Below are positions 63,490 through 64,000 of a stretch of 64,000 nt of DNA, piece by piece. A model generated the notes under the pieces. That model was not told the origin of the DNA. It was given only the letters and a program-made list of their open reading frames with translations, and ran no database searches. A program made the position numbers and the translations under genes. The stretch's first letter is position 1, and the number at the start of each line of letters is the position of its first letter. Origin of the DNA: Methylothermaceae bacterium (lineage in GTDB: Bacteria; Pseudomonadota; Gammaproteobacteria; Methylococcales; Methylothermaceae); the NCBI GenBank assembly GCA_026981855.1, contig JALSIB010000038.1:1-64000 (forward strand), in the 5' to 3' direction.

Positions 63490-64000
63490 ATGATCTATCT
63501 GGATCACAACGCCACCACGCCTTTGGACGAACGGGTCGTAGAGGCGATGCAACCCTTCCTGTCACGGTTTTATGGCAATCCTTCGGCCCTGCACCGCTGG
63601 GGGCGTGTGTGCCGGGATGCGATCGAGCAGGCGAGAGCGCAGCTGGCCGCTTTGGTCAAGGTGCAACCGCAACAAATCATTTTCACCAGCGGAGGGACGG
63701 AAGCCAACAATCTCGCTATCCAAGGATGGTGTCTGGCAAATCCGAAGAGCTCCCTCGCCGTCAGCCCGATCGAGCATCCTTCCGTGCGGGATACCGTCAA
63801 AGCCATGGAGAAGCGTGGCCACGCGCTCCATTGGCTGCAGGTGGATGCGCAAGGGCGTGTTCAGGGCGACGGTTTGGTGAAATGGTGTTCGGGCGTTGAG
63901 AATGGATTCGTCAGCTGCATGCTGGCCAACAACGAGACGGGGGTAGTGCAGCCGGTGAAAGCGTTGGTCCGTCTGCTCGCCGGCGGAAGCAATATCGTAT
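63490..64000 (+). CDS. iscS: Cysteine desulfurase, NifS/IscS family (partial, runs off window)
   Basis: From ATG 63490 the frame is open to the window end, giving 170 residues. It begins MIYLDHNATTPLDERVVEAM, followed by FYGNPSALHRWGR, IIFTSGGTEANNLAI (PLP phosphate site), the stacking histidine in VSPIEHPSVRD and MLANNETGVVQPV. The MIYLDHNATTP and YGNPSALHRWG forms are closer to NifS-type desulfurases than to E. coli IscS (YLDYSATTP, FGNPASRSHRFG). It would supply sulfur for Fe-S clusters. The PLP lysine and active cysteine are beyond the window. It directly follows iscR. Confidence 0.94.
   Translation, partial: MIYLDHNATTPLDERVVEAMQPFLSRFYGNPSALHRWGRVCRDAIEQARAQLAALVKVQPQQIIFTSGGTEANNLAIQGWCLANPKSSLAVSPIEHPSVRDTVKAMEKRGHALHWLQVDAQGRVQGDGLVKWCSGVENGFVSCMLANNETGVVQPVKALVRLLAGGSNIV

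Overview
The window is a GC-rich chromosomal segment from a gammaproteobacterium. Several gene orders are standard for that class: gshB-tonB-algH-ruvX-pyrR-pyrB-pyrC' beside pilT/pilU and yggS; tgt-yajC-secD-secF with suhB; trmJ-cysE-iscR-cysteine desulfurase; a CcsA-like gene beside ffh; and aceE-aceF-lpd. A methanotroph-like or related free-living aquatic lineage would fit, but the sequence alone does not fix genus or family. Almost all of the window is coding. I saw no rRNA, tRNA, CRISPR array, prophage or transposase gene.

Layout. 1-3500: the end of an unidentified gene, a strong terminator, a palindromic repeat, a small membrane protein, a large cNMP-binding/rhodanese/coiled-coil membrane protein, and rpmB-rpmG. 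3600-12160: the glutathione, TonB and pyrimidine operon, then the twitching ATPases pilT-pilU divergent from yggS. 12160-20170: a WbpM-type sugar-nucleotide dehydratase, an outer-membrane barrel protein, prolyl iminopeptidase, a UbiX-like gene, a Uma2 protein, bioA and ppx. 20250-21050: a MITE-like palindromic element and a Phd/VapC toxin-antitoxin pair. 21200-27050: a flagellar filament block (fliC with a FliA promoter, fliD, fliS, flaG and two small FliT-like genes). 27030-37230: CcsA-like gene, ffh, moaA, a second Uma2 gene, the pyruvate dehydrogenase genes and an alpha/beta hydrolase. 37330-38570: motY with its own FliA-type promoter.

38557-46681 is the most striking region. Two divergent transcription units around a 345-bp control region encode a full set of candidate bacterial sphingolipid (ceramide) genes: a serine-palmitoyltransferase-type enzyme, a dedicated acyl carrier protein, a fatty acyl-AMP ligase, an NAD(P)-dependent reductase/epimerase and a GNAT-like acyltransferase of ceramide-synthase type. 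They are joined by an NTP-transferase and an MsbA-like ABC exporter that could act in head-group addition and export.

46674-52111 holds a second little-understood system: a membrane-anchored DUF2760 protein translationally coupled to two divergent Hsp70 proteins, one with a long C-terminal extension, with no DnaJ or GrpE partner in the window. A small lipoprotein and a large GGDEF/EAL membrane sensor follow. 55769-64000 is housekeeping: tRNA modification, Sec translocon accessory proteins, inositol phosphatase, tRNA methylation, cysteine synthesis and Fe-S assembly, ending inside a cysteine desulfurase gene.
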